This document shows, in pieces, positions 1 through 9,076 of a DNA stretch of 64,000 nucleotides; the first letter of the stretch is position 1; every line of letters begins with the position of its first letter. The translations under genes were made by a program, and so were the position numbers. Below the pieces are notes generated by a model, which was given only the letters and a program-made list of their open reading frames with translations, did not search any database and was not told where the DNA came from. Origin of the DNA: Citricoccus sp. K5 (GTDB taxonomy: Bacteria; Actinomycetota; Actinomycetes; Actinomycetales; Micrococcaceae). The DNA lies in contig NZ_LR732817.1 of the NCBI RefSeq assembly GCF_902506195.1, positions 2,819,407 through 2,883,406 on the forward strand. Direction: 5' to 3'.

Positions 1-16
1 GGGCACATCCGTGCCC
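1..16. other. Short hairpin at the window edge
   Basis: A perfect 6-bp stem (GGGCAC/GTGCCC) with a 4-nt loop lies at the extreme left edge, upstream of metN. It could belong to the end of an upstream gene such as metQ, or be a processing or attenuation hairpin. The window starts here, so no more can be said. Confidence 0.25.
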
Positions 17-62
17 AGGTCAAAAGGTGCCCGAACCGAAGGAATTGCAGGACAATCACCCC

Positions 63-1094
63 ATGCCCCACATCGCCCTGAAGGACGTCACCAAGGAGTA
101 TCCCGCGCCGCAGCGCGGTCACGCCCCGACCGTGGCGGTGGACCGTGTCAGCCTCGAGATCGAGAAAGGTGATGTCTTCGGCATCATCGGCTATTCGGGC
201 GCGGGGAAGTCGACCCTCGTGCGCCTGATCAACGCCCTCGAGCCAGCCACCGCCGGCTCGATCGAGATCGACGGGACGGACATCACCCGGCTCTCCGCGG
301 CTCGGCAGCGCCAGATGCGCACCGGCATCGGGATGATCTTCCAGCGCTTCAACCTGCTCAGCTCCCGCTCGGTGCGCCGCAACGTGGAGTACCCGCTCGA
401 GGTCGCCGGGATGGGCAAGGCCGAGCGAAGGAGGAAGGCGCTCGAGCTGCTCGACTTCGTGGGGCTCGCGGACAAGGCCAGTGCCTTCCCGGAGCAGCTC
501 TCCGGCGGTCAGCAGCAGCGCGTCGGCATCGCCCGGGCCCTGGCCGCGGACCCGCCCATCCTGCTCGCGGACGAGGCGACCTCCGCCCTGGACCCCGAGA
601 CCACGGACGAGGTCCTGGACCTGCTGGCCAAGGTCAACCGGGAGCTCGGCGTGACGATCGTGGTCATCACCCACGAGATGGACGTGATCGCCCGGATCGC
701 CACCAAGGTCGCCGTGATGGACCGCGGCCAGGTGGTGGAGGCCGGTGAGACCTACTCCGTCTTCACCAACCCGCAGACCGCCACATCCAGGCGCTTCGTG
801 CGCACCGTGGTGCGGAACCTGCCCACCGGCGACGAGCTCACCGAGCTGCGCGCCCAGCACGAGGGGCGGTTCTTCACCATCTCGTTCACGGACGAGGGGG
901 CCACCGAGGCCCGCGTCTTCGGGGCACTGGCGCGCGCCGGCGTCGACTTCAACCTGGTGTACGGCGGCGTGGACTCCATCCAGGGCCGCGTCTACGGGCT
1001 GCTGACGATCGCCGTGCGCGGGGAGGCCGCGGCGGTGGACGAGGCGATCTCCTCCATCGGATCCGGAGTCACCGTCGAGGAGGTGCACGCATGA
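63..1094 (+). CDS. metN: Methionine ABC transporter ATP-binding protein MetN
   Basis: ATPase of the D-/L-methionine importer, acting at the inner face of the membrane with MetI. Counting from the ATG at 63, the Walker A motif GYSGAGKST is at about residues 43-51, the signature LSGGQ at 146-150 and Walker B ILLADE at 166-171. A C-terminal NIL domain (about 265-343) is the MetN-type methionine-sensing domain that mediates trans-inhibition in this family. The length of 343 aa is normal. An in-frame GTG at 27 would add 12 residues, but the ATG at 63 has the better upstream purine stretch (GCAGGA) and fits family N-termini. The gene overlaps metI by 4 nt. The substrate-binding protein MetQ is not in the window and may lie upstream. 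Confidence 0.93.
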   Translation: MPHIALKDVTKEYPAPQRGHAPTVAVDRVSLEIEKGDVFGIIGYSGAGKSTLVRLINALEPATAGSIEIDGTDITRLSAARQRQMRTGIGMIFQRFNLLSSRSVRRNVEYPLEVAGMGKAERRRKALELLDFVGLADKASAFPEQLSGGQQQRVGIARALAADPPILLADEATSALDPETTDEVLDLLAKVNRELGVTIVVITHEMDVIARIATKVAVMDRGQVVEAGETYSVFTNPQTATSRRFVRTVVRNLPTGDELTELRAQHEGRFFTISFTDEGATEARVFGALARAGVDFNLVYGGVDSIQGRVYGLLTIAVRGEAAAVDEAISSIGSGVTVEEVHA

Positions 1095-1759
1095 CCATCA
1101 TCGATCAGATCACCGAGCTGATGCCGACGCTGCTGGAGCAGACCGGCATCATGCTGTGGATCGTCGCCCTCGCCCTCGTCTTCGGCGGGATCTGCGGCCT
1201 CATCCTGGGACTGCTGCTGTATGTGACCCGCAAGGGCGGGATCATGCAGCAAACGGCCGTCTTCTGGGTCATCAACATCCTGGTCAACACGTTCCGCCCC
1301 GTGCCGTTCATCATCTTCATCGCAGCCATCCAGCCGTTGGCGCGGCAGGTGGTGGGCACCGGCATCGGCTCCGACGCCGTGGTGTTCGGCATCTCGATCG
1401 CGGCCAGCTTCTTCATCGCCCGGCTCGTGGAGCAGAACCTGATGGCCGTGGATCCCGGCGTGATCGAGGCGGCCCGTGCCATGGGTGCCAGCCCCTGGCG
1501 CATCGTCCGCACCGTGATCCTGCCGGAGGCCCTGGGCCCGCTCGTGCTGGGCTACACCTTCGCCATCGTCGCCCTGATCGACATGTCCGCCGTGGCCGGC
1601 ATCATCGGCGGTGAGGGCCTGGGCAACTACGCCGTCTCCTACGGCTACCGCCAGTTCGACCCCGTGGTCACGTGGACCGCGCTGTTCATCATCGTGATCG
1701 TGGTCCAGGTCATCCAGGCCCTGGGCAATATCCTGGCCCGCAAGATCCTGCGGCGGTAG
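1091..1759 (+). CDS. metI: Methionine ABC transporter permease MetI
   Basis: Membrane permease of the methionine importer, 222 aa, about the family norm. Several hydrophobic segments are visible, and the inner-membrane coupling-loop motif of BPD permeases is recognisable around residues 125-145 (EAARAMGASPWRIVRTVILP), where MetN docks. It starts with an ATGA overlap on metN and so is translationally coupled. A strong hairpin terminator follows 26 nt after the stop. Together with metN it forms the MetNI core. Confidence 0.93.
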   Translation: MTIIDQITELMPTLLEQTGIMLWIVALALVFGGICGLILGLLLYVTRKGGIMQQTAVFWVINILVNTFRPVPFIIFIAAIQPLARQVVGTGIGSDAVVFGISIAASFFIARLVEQNLMAVDPGVIEAARAMGASPWRIVRTVILPEALGPLVLGYTFAIVALIDMSAVAGIIGGEGLGNYAVSYGYRQFDPVVTWTALFIIVIVVQVIQALGNILARKILRR

Positions 1760-1785
1760 ACCGACCGTCCACTCTCAGCCATCCT

Positions 1786-1818
1786 GCCGAGCCACAGTGT
1801 TGATCACTGTGGCTCGGC
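1786..1818 (+). terminator. Intrinsic-type terminator after metNI
   Basis: A perfect 14-bp inverted repeat (GCCGAGCCACAGTG / CACTGTGGCTCGGC) with a 5-nt loop closes the metNI transcript. There is no long T-tract, which is common for terminators in high-GC actinobacteria. Confidence 0.8.
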
Positions 1819-1853
1819 TCGTTAACGGTGGCCGGTGACATCGTGGCGGCATC

Positions 1854-1873
1854 AACTTTACAGGTGTAAAGTT
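1854..1873 (+). promoter_or_regulatory. Palindromic operator of the TetR-yhgE operon
   Basis: AACTTTAC-AGGT-GTAAAGTT is a perfect 8+8 inverted repeat lying 34 nt before the TetR start codon. A GTGACA at 1835-1840 with 17-nt spacing places a possible -10 (TTACAG, 1858-1863) inside the palindrome. Binding of the adjacent TetR protein would then block RNA polymerase. Autoregulation is inferred from position and symmetry. Confidence 0.65.
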
Positions 1874-1906
1874 TTCTCCCGTCAGCCACTGAAGCAGGAG
1901 TCATCG

Positions 1907-2644
1907 ATGAGCGAGCAGTCGTCAACGGATCATCGCGAACAGCACCAGGATCAGCCGTCGGTCCCGCCAGGACGGTCACTGGCCCCCTTGGTGGACGCCG
2001 TCACGGCGATGCTGGACGAGGGCTCCCAGCGCGGTGCCGACCCCGCCGCCCTCAACGTGGCGGACATCGCCCGCCGCGCCGGCGTCAGCCGCCCCACGTT
2101 CTACAAGTACTTCCGGGACGTCCCCGCCTTGGTCCGTGCGGCCGCGCTGCAGCGGATGGAGGCCACGTTCGAACGCGTGCCCGCGGTGGAGATCGGGGAC
2201 ACCTGGACCATCTTCGCCCGGGACACCTTCCAGACCCTGCTCACCGACCTGGCCGAGCGCCGCCGCTTCTACCTCTCGGCCATCGCCCTGAACCCCACGG
2301 ACGTGGCCAGCGACTTCGTCCGCTACATCTCCCACCGGCTCCTGGCGCACTCCCCCCTCGGCCCGATCATCCACCGCCGCAAAGGCCCGGACACCGCCGC
2401 CGAGCGCGCGGAGTTCCTCGCCGCCGGCACGGTCTGGCTGGTGCAGCAATGGCTGGCCTCCTCCACCGACCCGCTCGGCGAGGTCCCAGAGATGGTCGAG
2501 CGCCTCTCCGCCCTGCTCCTGTCCAGCTCAGGCGCCACGGAGCAGGAGATCGCCACGGTCCGCTCGGCCTCACCGGCTCCCATCACCTTCTCCACACACC
2601 CCGGCACGACGCCGGCCGGCTCCTCCCCGGAAGGGATCGCCTGA
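1907..2644 (+). CDS. TetR family transcriptional regulator
   Basis: DNA-binding repressor of 245 aa. The helix-turn-helix is at about residues 51-70, with the typical TetR sequence VSRPTFYKYF. The C-terminal ligand-binding domain is not recognisable to a specific effector. An in-frame start at 1835 exists, but it would place the N-terminus across the palindromic operator at 1854-1873. The ATG at 1907 is preceded by GCAGGAG at ideal spacing and is preferred. Its stop codon shares one base with the start of the downstream YhgE-type gene (TGATG). The two are therefore an operon, and the regulator probably controls itself and that membrane protein. Confidence 0.88.
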   Translation: MSEQSSTDHREQHQDQPSVPPGRSLAPLVDAVTAMLDEGSQRGADPAALNVADIARRAGVSRPTFYKYFRDVPALVRAAALQRMEATFERVPAVEIGDTWTIFARDTFQTLLTDLAERRRFYLSAIALNPTDVASDFVRYISHRLLAHSPLGPIIHRRKGPDTAAERAEFLAAGTVWLVQQWLASSTDPLGEVPEMVERLSALLLSSSGATEQEIATVRSASPAPITFSTHPGTTPAGSSPEGIA

Positions 2645-5130
2645 TGGCGCAGCACCAGAACCACAAGCCCACCTTCCGGCTGCGGAACAGCACCACGCCG
2701 TGGCCGAGTCCCGGCGCGCACCACTCTGCCGCCGAGGACCTCCAGCCCACGAAGGCCGGGACGTCAGCGCTCCGGAAGTACGGTCCCATGGCCTGGTTCG
2801 GCGTGATCCTGCTGGCCCTGGCCATCATCCCGTCCCTGTACTCAGGACTGCTCACCGGCTCCAACATGGACCCGACGGGTCACCTCGATGCGGTGCCGGC
2901 CGCCGTCGTGAACCTGGACGAGCCGGCTGAATCCCAGGGCGAGACCATCCACCTGGGCGAGGACCTGACCGAGGAACTGGTGCACCCGGCCGAGGACGCG
3001 GACAACCTGGACTGGCAGCCCATGGATGAGTCCGAGGCACAGACCGCCCTGGAGTCCGGGGACGTGCTGGCCGTGCTGACCATCCCGGGGCAGTTCTCCG
3101 CGCACGCGGCCGGGCTGTCCACGGGCGAGGCGGCGGACGCGGAGCAGTCCACCCTGCGTATGCAGACCAATGACGGCGCGAACATCATCATGGGCACCAT
3201 CGCGAAGACCATCGGCGAGACCGCGTCCAGCACGGTGGCCCAGGGCATCGGCGAGGAGTACGTGAAGAACGTCCTGCTGGGTTTCACCGAGGTGCATGAC
3301 GGCATGCAGGAGGCCGCCGACGGCGCCGGGCAGGTGGCCGAAGGTGCGCATGATGCCGAGAGCGGCGCCGGAGACCTGGTGGTCGGGATCGACCAGCTGG
3401 CGGACGGCTCCGTCACCCTGGACAGCGGGGCCCAGCAGCTCGCCGAGGGAGCGGCCGCCGCCAACGCGGGCAGTCAGGACCTCGCCCAGGGCGCCTCCTC
3501 GGCGAACGACGGCGCGCAGCAGCTCAGCTCGGGGCTGGACCAGATGCGGTCCCAGACCGAGTCCCTGCCCAGCCAGACCCAGGCCCTGGCGGACGGGGCC
3601 GGGAAGGTGGCGGCCGGCGTCGGGCAATTGGACCAGGGGGTCACCGCCCTCGAGGACACCGCGGGCACCCTCTCGGGCGGAGCCGGGCAGTTCGCCTCGG
3701 GAGTGGACGAGGCCGTGGCCGGCGCGCAGCAGCTGCGGGACAGCGCGGGCGCGGTGGTGACCGGCGTGCAGCAGGTGCAGGGCGATGCGGGCACAGTGGA
3801 GGAGCGGATCGCGAACCTGCAGGCCGCCTACGATTCGATGACCGACGAGCAGCGCCAGGCCGCCCTCACCGAGCTGGCCGACGGCGCGGGGCAGGTCACG
3901 GCCGGCGCCGAACAGGCCGCGGCCGGGGCGTCCACGGTGAACGAGGGGCTCGGCGGGATCGTCGGGGACACCTCCTCCGGCACGGGGCTGACCGGCCTGC
4001 AGGACCGCGTGGACGAGATCGCCTCTGCGGCGTCCACGGCCACCACCACGGTCTCCGAGGTGGCGGACAATATCCACACGCTCTCGGACGGCGCCGACCA
4101 GGTGGCCGCGGGAGCGCAGACCCTGGCGGACAGCTCCGGCGCGTTGACGGACGGGATCTCCACGGCCGCCACCGGAGCGCAGACGCTGGCCGACGGCACC
4201 TCGCAGCTGAGCGACGGCGCTGGCCAGCTGGCCTCGCAGATGCCGGCACTGGCCTCCGGTGCGCAGGAACTGGCCGCGGGCAGTTCCGAGCTGTCCTCCG
4301 GACTCGCCACCGCCGATGACGGTTCACGCGAGCTTGCCTCCGGGTTGGGGGAATTGTCCGATGGCTCCGGCCAGCTGTTCACATCCCTGCGGGACGGCAC
4401 GGCGGACGTACCGAGCTACACGGATCAGGACGCCTCGAGCATCGGCTCCGTGGCCGCCCTGCCGGTGAGCGCGGACATGGAACGCACCAACGAGGTCCCC
4501 TCCTACGGCTACGGACTGGCCCCGTACTTCATGGCCCTGGCCCTGTGGGTGGGCGCCCTGGGGTACTTCCTGATGCGCCCGGCCGTCCGCGAGACCATGA
4601 TCGCCGAGCGCAAACCCCTGTGGCGCGTGATGCTGCGCTCGGCCGCGTTGCCCGCGCTGATGGGCGTGGTGCAGTCCCTGCTGATGGTCTCGGTGATCGT
4701 GTTCGGCCTGGACCTGACCCCTGCCAACGCCTGGGGCCTGGCCGGCTTCGCCGCGCTGACCTCGGTGACCTTCATGGCCATCAACCAGGCATTGATCGCA
4801 CTGCTGGGACCACCCGGGCGCTTCTTCGCCCTGATGCTGATCGTGCTGCAGCTCTCGGCCGCCGGCGGCACCTATCCCGTCCAGACCGCGCCCGCGTTCT
4901 TCCAGGCGATCCACCCCTGGCTGCCGATGACCTACGCGGTGGAGTCCTTCCGGTCGTTGATCGCCGGCGGGACGATCGGCGTGGGCCAGGGAATCACGGT
5001 GATGCTGATCTGGATGGGTGTCGCGGTGGTGATGCTGGCGGTGGCCGTGGCGCTCAAGGGCGTCAAGGCGCGTCAGGCCACCTCCGCCTCGGGTCGGCCC
5101 GAGGGGCAGGCTGCGGTGGCCACGGCCTGA
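2644..5130 (+). CDS. YhgE/Pip family large membrane protein
   Basis: An 828-aa membrane protein of the YhgE/Pip family, related to ABC-2-type permeases and to the lactococcal phage infection protein. One transmembrane helix is near residues 50-70, followed by the family hallmark AAVVNLDEPA near 86-95. A very long extracytoplasmic region (about 200-600) is built from repeated DGA/AxGAxxLxxG heptad-like units predicted to form long coiled coils. A block of about five or six hydrophobic segments ends the protein. The function of the family is poorly defined; roles in export, secretion and phage adsorption have been reported for relatives. It is translationally coupled to the TetR gene, so it may be an inducible envelope or efflux function. 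Confidence 0.88.
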   Translation: MAQHQNHKPTFRLRNSTTPWPSPGAHHSAAEDLQPTKAGTSALRKYGPMAWFGVILLALAIIPSLYSGLLTGSNMDPTGHLDAVPAAVVNLDEPAESQGETIHLGEDLTEELVHPAEDADNLDWQPMDESEAQTALESGDVLAVLTIPGQFSAHAAGLSTGEAADAEQSTLRMQTNDGANIIMGTIAKTIGETASSTVAQGIGEEYVKNVLLGFTEVHDGMQEAADGAGQVAEGAHDAESGAGDLVVGIDQLADGSVTLDSGAQQLAEGAAAANAGSQDLAQGASSANDGAQQLSSGLDQMRSQTESLPSQTQALADGAGKVAAGVGQLDQGVTALEDTAGTLSGGAGQFASGVDEAVAGAQQLRDSAGAVVTGVQQVQGDAGTVEERIANLQAAYDSMTDEQRQAALTELADGAGQVTAGAEQAAAGASTVNEGLGGIVGDTSSGTGLTGLQDRVDEIASAASTATTTVSEVADNIHTLSDGADQVAAGAQTLADSSGALTDGISTAATGAQTLADGTSQLSDGAGQLASQMPALASGAQELAAGSSELSSGLATADDGSRELASGLGELSDGSGQLFTSLRDGTADVPSYTDQDASSIGSVAALPVSADMERTNEVPSYGYGLAPYFMALALWVGALGYFLMRPAVRETMIAERKPLWRVMLRSAALPALMGVVQSLLMVSVIVFGLDLTPANAWGLAGFAALTSVTFMAINQALIALLGPPGRFFALMLIVLQLSAAGGTYPVQTAPAFFQAIHPWLPMTYAVESFRSLIAGGTIGVGQGITVMLIWMGVAVVMLAVAVALKGVKARQATSASGRPEGQAAVATA

Positions 5131-5136
5131 CCCGCC

Positions 5137-6465
5137 TCAGCGGCGCCCCACCAGGTCCGCCGGCGAGTCCACGGGCAGTCCCAGGTGCCCGCGCAGGGTG
5201 CTGGACGCGTACTCGTGCCGGAAGACCCCTCGCCTGCGCAACTCCGGCACCACGTGGTCCACGAAGATCTCCGCCCCGGAGGGGAAGGTGTCCGGCATGA
5301 TGTTGAAGCCGTCCCCCGCCCCCGCCAGGAACCACTCCGTCAGCGTCGCCGCGATCTGCTCCGGTGTGCCGACGGCCAGCCGGTGACCGCTGCGGATCCT
5401 CCGGGTGAGCTGCCGGGGTGTCAGGTCCTCCTTCCGGGCGAGGTTGAGCTGCGCCTCGAGGAATCCGTGGCTGGTGCGCACGGAGTCGCTGGGTTCCGGG
5501 AACTGCTCCCAGGGCAGGGGCCGGTCCAGGTCGAGTTCCCGGGCGTCGATCCCGAGACGCCCGGCGATCAACCCGAGCTCCTGGTCCAGAGACAGGTGGG
5601 AGTCGAGCTCATCGGCCTTCCGGTGTGCCTCCTCCTCCGTGGAGCCGATCACGGTGGAGAGCCCCGGCATGATCTTCAGGGTCTCGGGGTCCCGGCCGAA
5701 GCCCGCGGCACGCCGCTTCATCTCCCGGGAGAAGGCGATGCCGTCCTCAAGGGTCGTCTGGGTGGTGAAGATGGCGTCGGCGTGCTTCGCACCGAGGTTC
5801 TTACCGCCTTCGGACGAGCCGGCCTGGACGATCACCGGCCGGCCCTGTGGGGTGAGCGGGAGCGTTCCGGCCCCCTCCACGGAGAAGAACTCCCCCCGGT
5901 GCTCCACGGAGTGCACCAGGGCCCGGGTGCCGTCCGCCCGCTCCACGGCGTCCGGCTCCCAGCTTCCCCAGAGCCGGGTCACCACCTCCACGAACTCGTC
6001 GGCGCGGCGGTACCGGTCAGAGTGGAACGCGGCACCGTCCTGGCCGAAGTTCCGGGCCGCGGCATCGCCGGCGGTGGTGACGGCGTTCCAGGCCGCCCGG
6101 CCGCCACTGACGTGGTCCAGCGAGGAGATCCTGCGGGCCAGGTTGTAGGGGTGGTTGTAGGAGGTGGAGGCGGTGGCGATGACCCCGATCCGCTCGGTGG
6201 CGGCCGCCACGGCCGTCAGCAGGACGATGGGATCCAGTTTCCCCGTGGGTTGGGCGGGGTCCCCCTGGAAGGCGGGGCCGTCCGCCAGGAAGACGGCGTC
6301 CAGGGTGCCCCGCTCGGAGATCTTCGCGATGTGGGTGAAGTATTCGACATCCGTGGTGGCGGTGGCGGGCACCTCCCCGTACTGACGGGCGGCCGCGTGG
6401 CCACCCAGACCCAGGATGTTCATGCCGATGCTCATCTGCCGTGATTGCCGTGATTGCCGGGTCAT
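5137..6465 (-). CDS. FMN-dependent luciferase-like monooxygenase (NtaA/SnaA/DszA family)
   Basis: A 442-aa bacterial-luciferase-like monooxygenase, probably using FMNH2 from a separate reductase. The family signatures of the NtaA/SnaA/DszA/SoxA branch are visible: NILGLGGH near the start, YNHPYNLARR in the middle and PVIVQAGSSEGG before the final third. The length is typical. Members cleave C-S or C-N bonds in sulfones, sulfonates, nitrilotriacetate and similar compounds. It is the last gene of the seven-gene operon under the SAM riboswitch and overlaps the ABC ATPase by 4 nt. A start at 6432 (MSIGMN) would remove a short S-R-Q repeat. The exact substrate cannot be deduced. Sulfur scavenging is inferred from the riboswitch. 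Confidence 0.88.
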   Translation of the reverse strand: MTRQSRQSRQMSIGMNILGLGGHAAARQYGEVPATATTDVEYFTHIAKISERGTLDAVFLADGPAFQGDPAQPTGKLDPIVLLTAVAAATERIGVIATASTSYNHPYNLARRISSLDHVSGGRAAWNAVTTAGDAAARNFGQDGAAFHSDRYRRADEFVEVVTRLWGSWEPDAVERADGTRALVHSVEHRGEFFSVEGAGTLPLTPQGRPVIVQAGSSEGGKNLGAKHADAIFTTQTTLEDGIAFSREMKRRAAGFGRDPETLKIMPGLSTVIGSTEEEAHRKADELDSHLSLDQELGLIAGRLGIDARELDLDRPLPWEQFPEPSDSVRTSHGFLEAQLNLARKEDLTPRQLTRRIRSGHRLAVGTPEQIAATLTEWFLAGAGDGFNIMPDTFPSGAEIFVDHVVPELRRRGVFRHEYASSTLRGHLGLPVDSPADLVGRR

Positions 6466-8150
6466 CGGGTGGCCTCCCGGGTGGGGCGCGGCACGGCGTC
6501 GATGAGCGCCCGCGTGGAGGGCTGAGTGGATTCCTCGAAGACCTCCCGCACCGGGCCGGACTCCACGAGCGCACCGCGCTCGAGCACCGTGACGGTGTCC
6601 GCCACCTGCCGGATCAGGCTCAGATCGTGGGAGATCAACAGGAACGTCAGGCCGTACTGATCCCGGACATCGAAGAGCAGGTCCACGATCTGCGCCTGCA
6701 CCGTCACGTCCAGGGCGGACGTCGGCTCGTCCAGCACCAGGACCGAGGGCGAGAGCACGAGGGCTCGCGCGATGGCCACCCGCTGGCGTTGGCCGCCGGA
6801 CAGCTGGCTGGCCTTGCGCCGCCAGAGGTCGCGGCCGAGGCCCACGCGATCCAGCATCCTCTGGGCCTGTTCCAGCGCCTCCCGGCGTCCGAGTCCGCGG
6901 ATCCGCAGCGGCTCGGCCACGAGCCGTTCCACCGGGATCCGTGGGTTCAGGGCCGAGAGCGGATTCTGGTAGACGAGTTGCAGCCGTTCCGGAGAGGTGT
7001 TCACCACCCCGGGCGTCCGCCCCAGCCGCTCGCCGAACACCTCGACCTCGCCGCCGTCGAACCCGGTCAGGCCGGCGACGATGCGGGCGATGGTGGTCTT
7101 GCCCGACCCCGACTCGCCGACGAGCGCGTGGATCTCCCCGGCCTCCACCTCGAACCCCACGTGATCCACGGCGCGGACGCCGGGCACGAAGGACTTGGAC
7201 AGGCCGCGGACGCTGATCCCCCACGCTGCGGGCTCACGTCCGGCGGGGGTGCCTCTCCGCCCCTCCGCCGCCTCGGCGAGCCGGTCAGCGTACTTGTCCG
7301 GGTTGAGGGCGGGCACGTCGGAGAACAGTTGCCGCGTGTACTCGTGGACGGGACGGTGCAGCACCTCGTCCACCGGCCCCTGCTCCACCACGCGGCCGTG
7401 CCGCAGCACCACCACGCGGTCCGCCCGCTCTGCTGCCAGGGACAGGTCGTGGGTCACGAGGATCAGCGTCAGCGAGAACTCGCGCTGCAGTGAGGTGAGC
7501 AGGTCCAGGATCCTCTTCTGCACGGTCACGTCCAGGGCGGAGGTCGGCTCATCCGCGATCAGGACCTCGGGCCGGCCAGCGAGGGCGCTGGCGATCAGCA
7601 CGCGCTGGAGTTGACCGCCGGACAGCTCGTGTGGATAGGAGCGGTAGCGGTGCGCGGCGTCGAGGATGCCCACGTGATCCAGCAGCTCCAGGGCCGCCTG
7701 CGCCGCCTCGGTGGAGCCCACGCCACGGGCCTGTGCCACCGACTCCGCGATCTGCTGGCCCACCGGCATCAGGGGGTCAAGGGAGCCCAGGGGGTCCTGG
7801 GGGACGTAGCCGAGGACGGTTCCCCGCAGTGGCCGCCACTGCCGGTCCGTCAGGGAGGTCACGTCCCGGCCGCCCAGCGTGAGCTGCCCGGCCTCGATCC
7901 GTCCGTTGTCCGGCAGCAGCCCGGCCAGTGCGGAGACCACGGAGCTCTTGCCGGAGCCGGATTCGCCCACCAGGGCGACGGTCTCCCCGCGGGGAACCGT
8001 GAAGGACACGTCCTGCACGCCGGTGGTGCGCCCCTGGGGTGAGCTGTAGGTCAGGTGCAGGCCGTGGACCTCTGCGGCGAACGGCCCGGCGGCCGCGGCC
8101 TCGTCAGGGCCGATCGCCGCGGATCGGGGCAGGGTGGTGGTGAGCGTCAT
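6462..8150 (-). CDS. Dipeptide/oligopeptide-type ABC transporter, fused dual ATPase (DppD-DppF)
   Basis: 562 aa holding two complete ABC ATPase domains, each with a Walker A (GESGSGKSS and GESGSGKTT), signature (ELSGGQ/QLSGGQ) and Walker B (LIADEPTS / VLDEPTS). It energises the two permeases encoded upstream. The fusion of DppD-like and DppF-like halves is common for PepT/Ni/opine-type importers. The start at 8150 shares one base with the stop of the DppC-like gene (TGATG). Longer in-frame extensions run antiparallel through the permease gene and have no support. The position between permeases and monooxygenase suggests the transported compound is the monooxygenase substrate or a precursor. 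Confidence 0.93.
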   Translation of the reverse strand: MTLTTTLPRSAAIGPDEAAAAGPFAAEVHGLHLTYSSPQGRTTGVQDVSFTVPRGETVALVGESGSGKSSVVSALAGLLPDNGRIEAGQLTLGGRDVTSLTDRQWRPLRGTVLGYVPQDPLGSLDPLMPVGQQIAESVAQARGVGSTEAAQAALELLDHVGILDAAHRYRSYPHELSGGQLQRVLIASALAGRPEVLIADEPTSALDVTVQKRILDLLTSLQREFSLTLILVTHDLSLAAERADRVVVLRHGRVVEQGPVDEVLHRPVHEYTRQLFSDVPALNPDKYADRLAEAAEGRRGTPAGREPAAWGISVRGLSKSFVPGVRAVDHVGFEVEAGEIHALVGESGSGKTTIARIVAGLTGFDGGEVEVFGERLGRTPGVVNTSPERLQLVYQNPLSALNPRIPVERLVAEPLRIRGLGRREALEQAQRMLDRVGLGRDLWRRKASQLSGGQRQRVAIARALVLSPSVLVLDEPTSALDVTVQAQIVDLLFDVRDQYGLTFLLISHDLSLIRQVADTVTVLERGALVESGPVREVFEESTQPSTRALIDAVPRPTREATR

Positions 8151-9076
8151 CAGGAGAATTCCTTTCTGAGCCGCGCCGCGAGGCGCTGCAGGTGGGACAG
8201 CGAGAGGACGGTCAGGACGATGGCGAGTCCGGGACCGATCAGGAGCCAGGGGGCGGACATCAGGTACTGCCGCCCCTCGGAGACGAGCAGGCCCCATTCC
8301 GGTTGCGGTGGCACCGCGCCGAAGCCGAGGAAGCTCAGGGCGGAGATCCAGATGATGGCCCCGCCGAACTGCAGGGGGATCAGCGTCAGGACGGGGCCCA
8401 GGGAGTTCGGCAGGATGTGGTGGACGAGCGTGCGCGTCCGGCCCGAACCCTGGTGCTGAGCGGCCTCCACGAATGCCGAGTTCCGGACGCGCAGGACCTC
8501 CGAGCGGGTGATGCGGGCGAAGTTCGCGATCGAGGAGATCCCCACGGCGATGGCCGCGTTGATGGCCCCGAAGCCGAGGGCCACGATGACCACCATGGAC
8601 AGCAGCAGCCCCGGGACGGACAGCAGCACATCCACGATCCGGCTGACCAGGGCATCCACCCAGCCGCCGAGATACCCGGCGAGGAGGCCGAGGACGATCC
8701 CCCCGGCCAGCCCCACGGTGACGGCCACCGCCGAGGCCGAGAACGTGGTGGTGGTCCCGAAGACCAGCCGGGAGGCCAGGTCCCGGCCGAGATAGTCCGT
8801 GCCGAGCAGGTGCGCGGCGCCCGGTGCCTCGAGGATCTGCCCCGCCCCAGCCTCCAGGGGGTCGTAGGACGTCAGGAGCGTGGGTGCGGCCACGGCGATC
8901 AGCAGTCCCAGGACGAAGAGCCCGGACAACCAGTCCGCGGGCCGCAGCGCACGCAGCACCGCCCGGACACGCTGGCGGCCGGTCTGCCCCGGGGCCAGCC
9001 GGGAGTCGCCGTCCGGCTTCGGGGGGCGGCCGTCCCGGGGCGTGAGGACGCCGGCGGTCGGCAGGGAGGTGGTCAT
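8150..9076 (-). CDS. ABC transporter permease, DppC-like
   Basis: A 308-aa inner-membrane permease of the peptide/nickel/opine transporter family. It has a hydrophilic N-terminus of about 40 residues, then an N-terminal OppC-type helix, then a BPD permease domain with the coupling-loop region VEAAQHQGSGRTRTLVHHIL. Six hydrophobic segments are recognisable. It overlaps the upstream DppB-like gene by 4 nt. It acts as a heterodimer with that protein in the importer. Confidence 0.92.
   Translation of the reverse strand: MTTSLPTAGVLTPRDGRPPKPDGDSRLAPGQTGRQRVRAVLRALRPADWLSGLFVLGLLIAVAAPTLLTSYDPLEAGAGQILEAPGAAHLLGTDYLGRDLASRLVFGTTTTFSASAVAVTVGLAGGIVLGLLAGYLGGWVDALVSRIVDVLLSVPGLLLSMVVIVALGFGAINAAIAVGISSIANFARITRSEVLRVRNSAFVEAAQHQGSGRTRTLVHHILPNSLGPVLTLIPLQFGGAIIWISALSFLGFGAVPPQPEWGLLVSEGRQYLMSAPWLLIGPGLAIVLTVLSLSHLQRLAARLRKEFS

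Noticed and set aside
2842-4077. Long minus-strand frames opposite the YhgE-type gene
   Set aside because: They mirror the repetitive coding DNA of the real gene and have no ribosome site or recognisable domain.
3300-4400. Repeated DNA units that could look like a CRISPR or tandem array
   Set aside because: The repeats are degenerate and in frame with the DGA-type heptads of the YhgE protein; there are no constant repeats with unique spacers.
5137-7224. A 695-codon open frame extending the luciferase-like gene upstream
   Set aside because: The extra part runs out of frame through the dual ABC ATPase gene, which has complete motifs; the ATG at 6465 with ATGA overlap is the real start.
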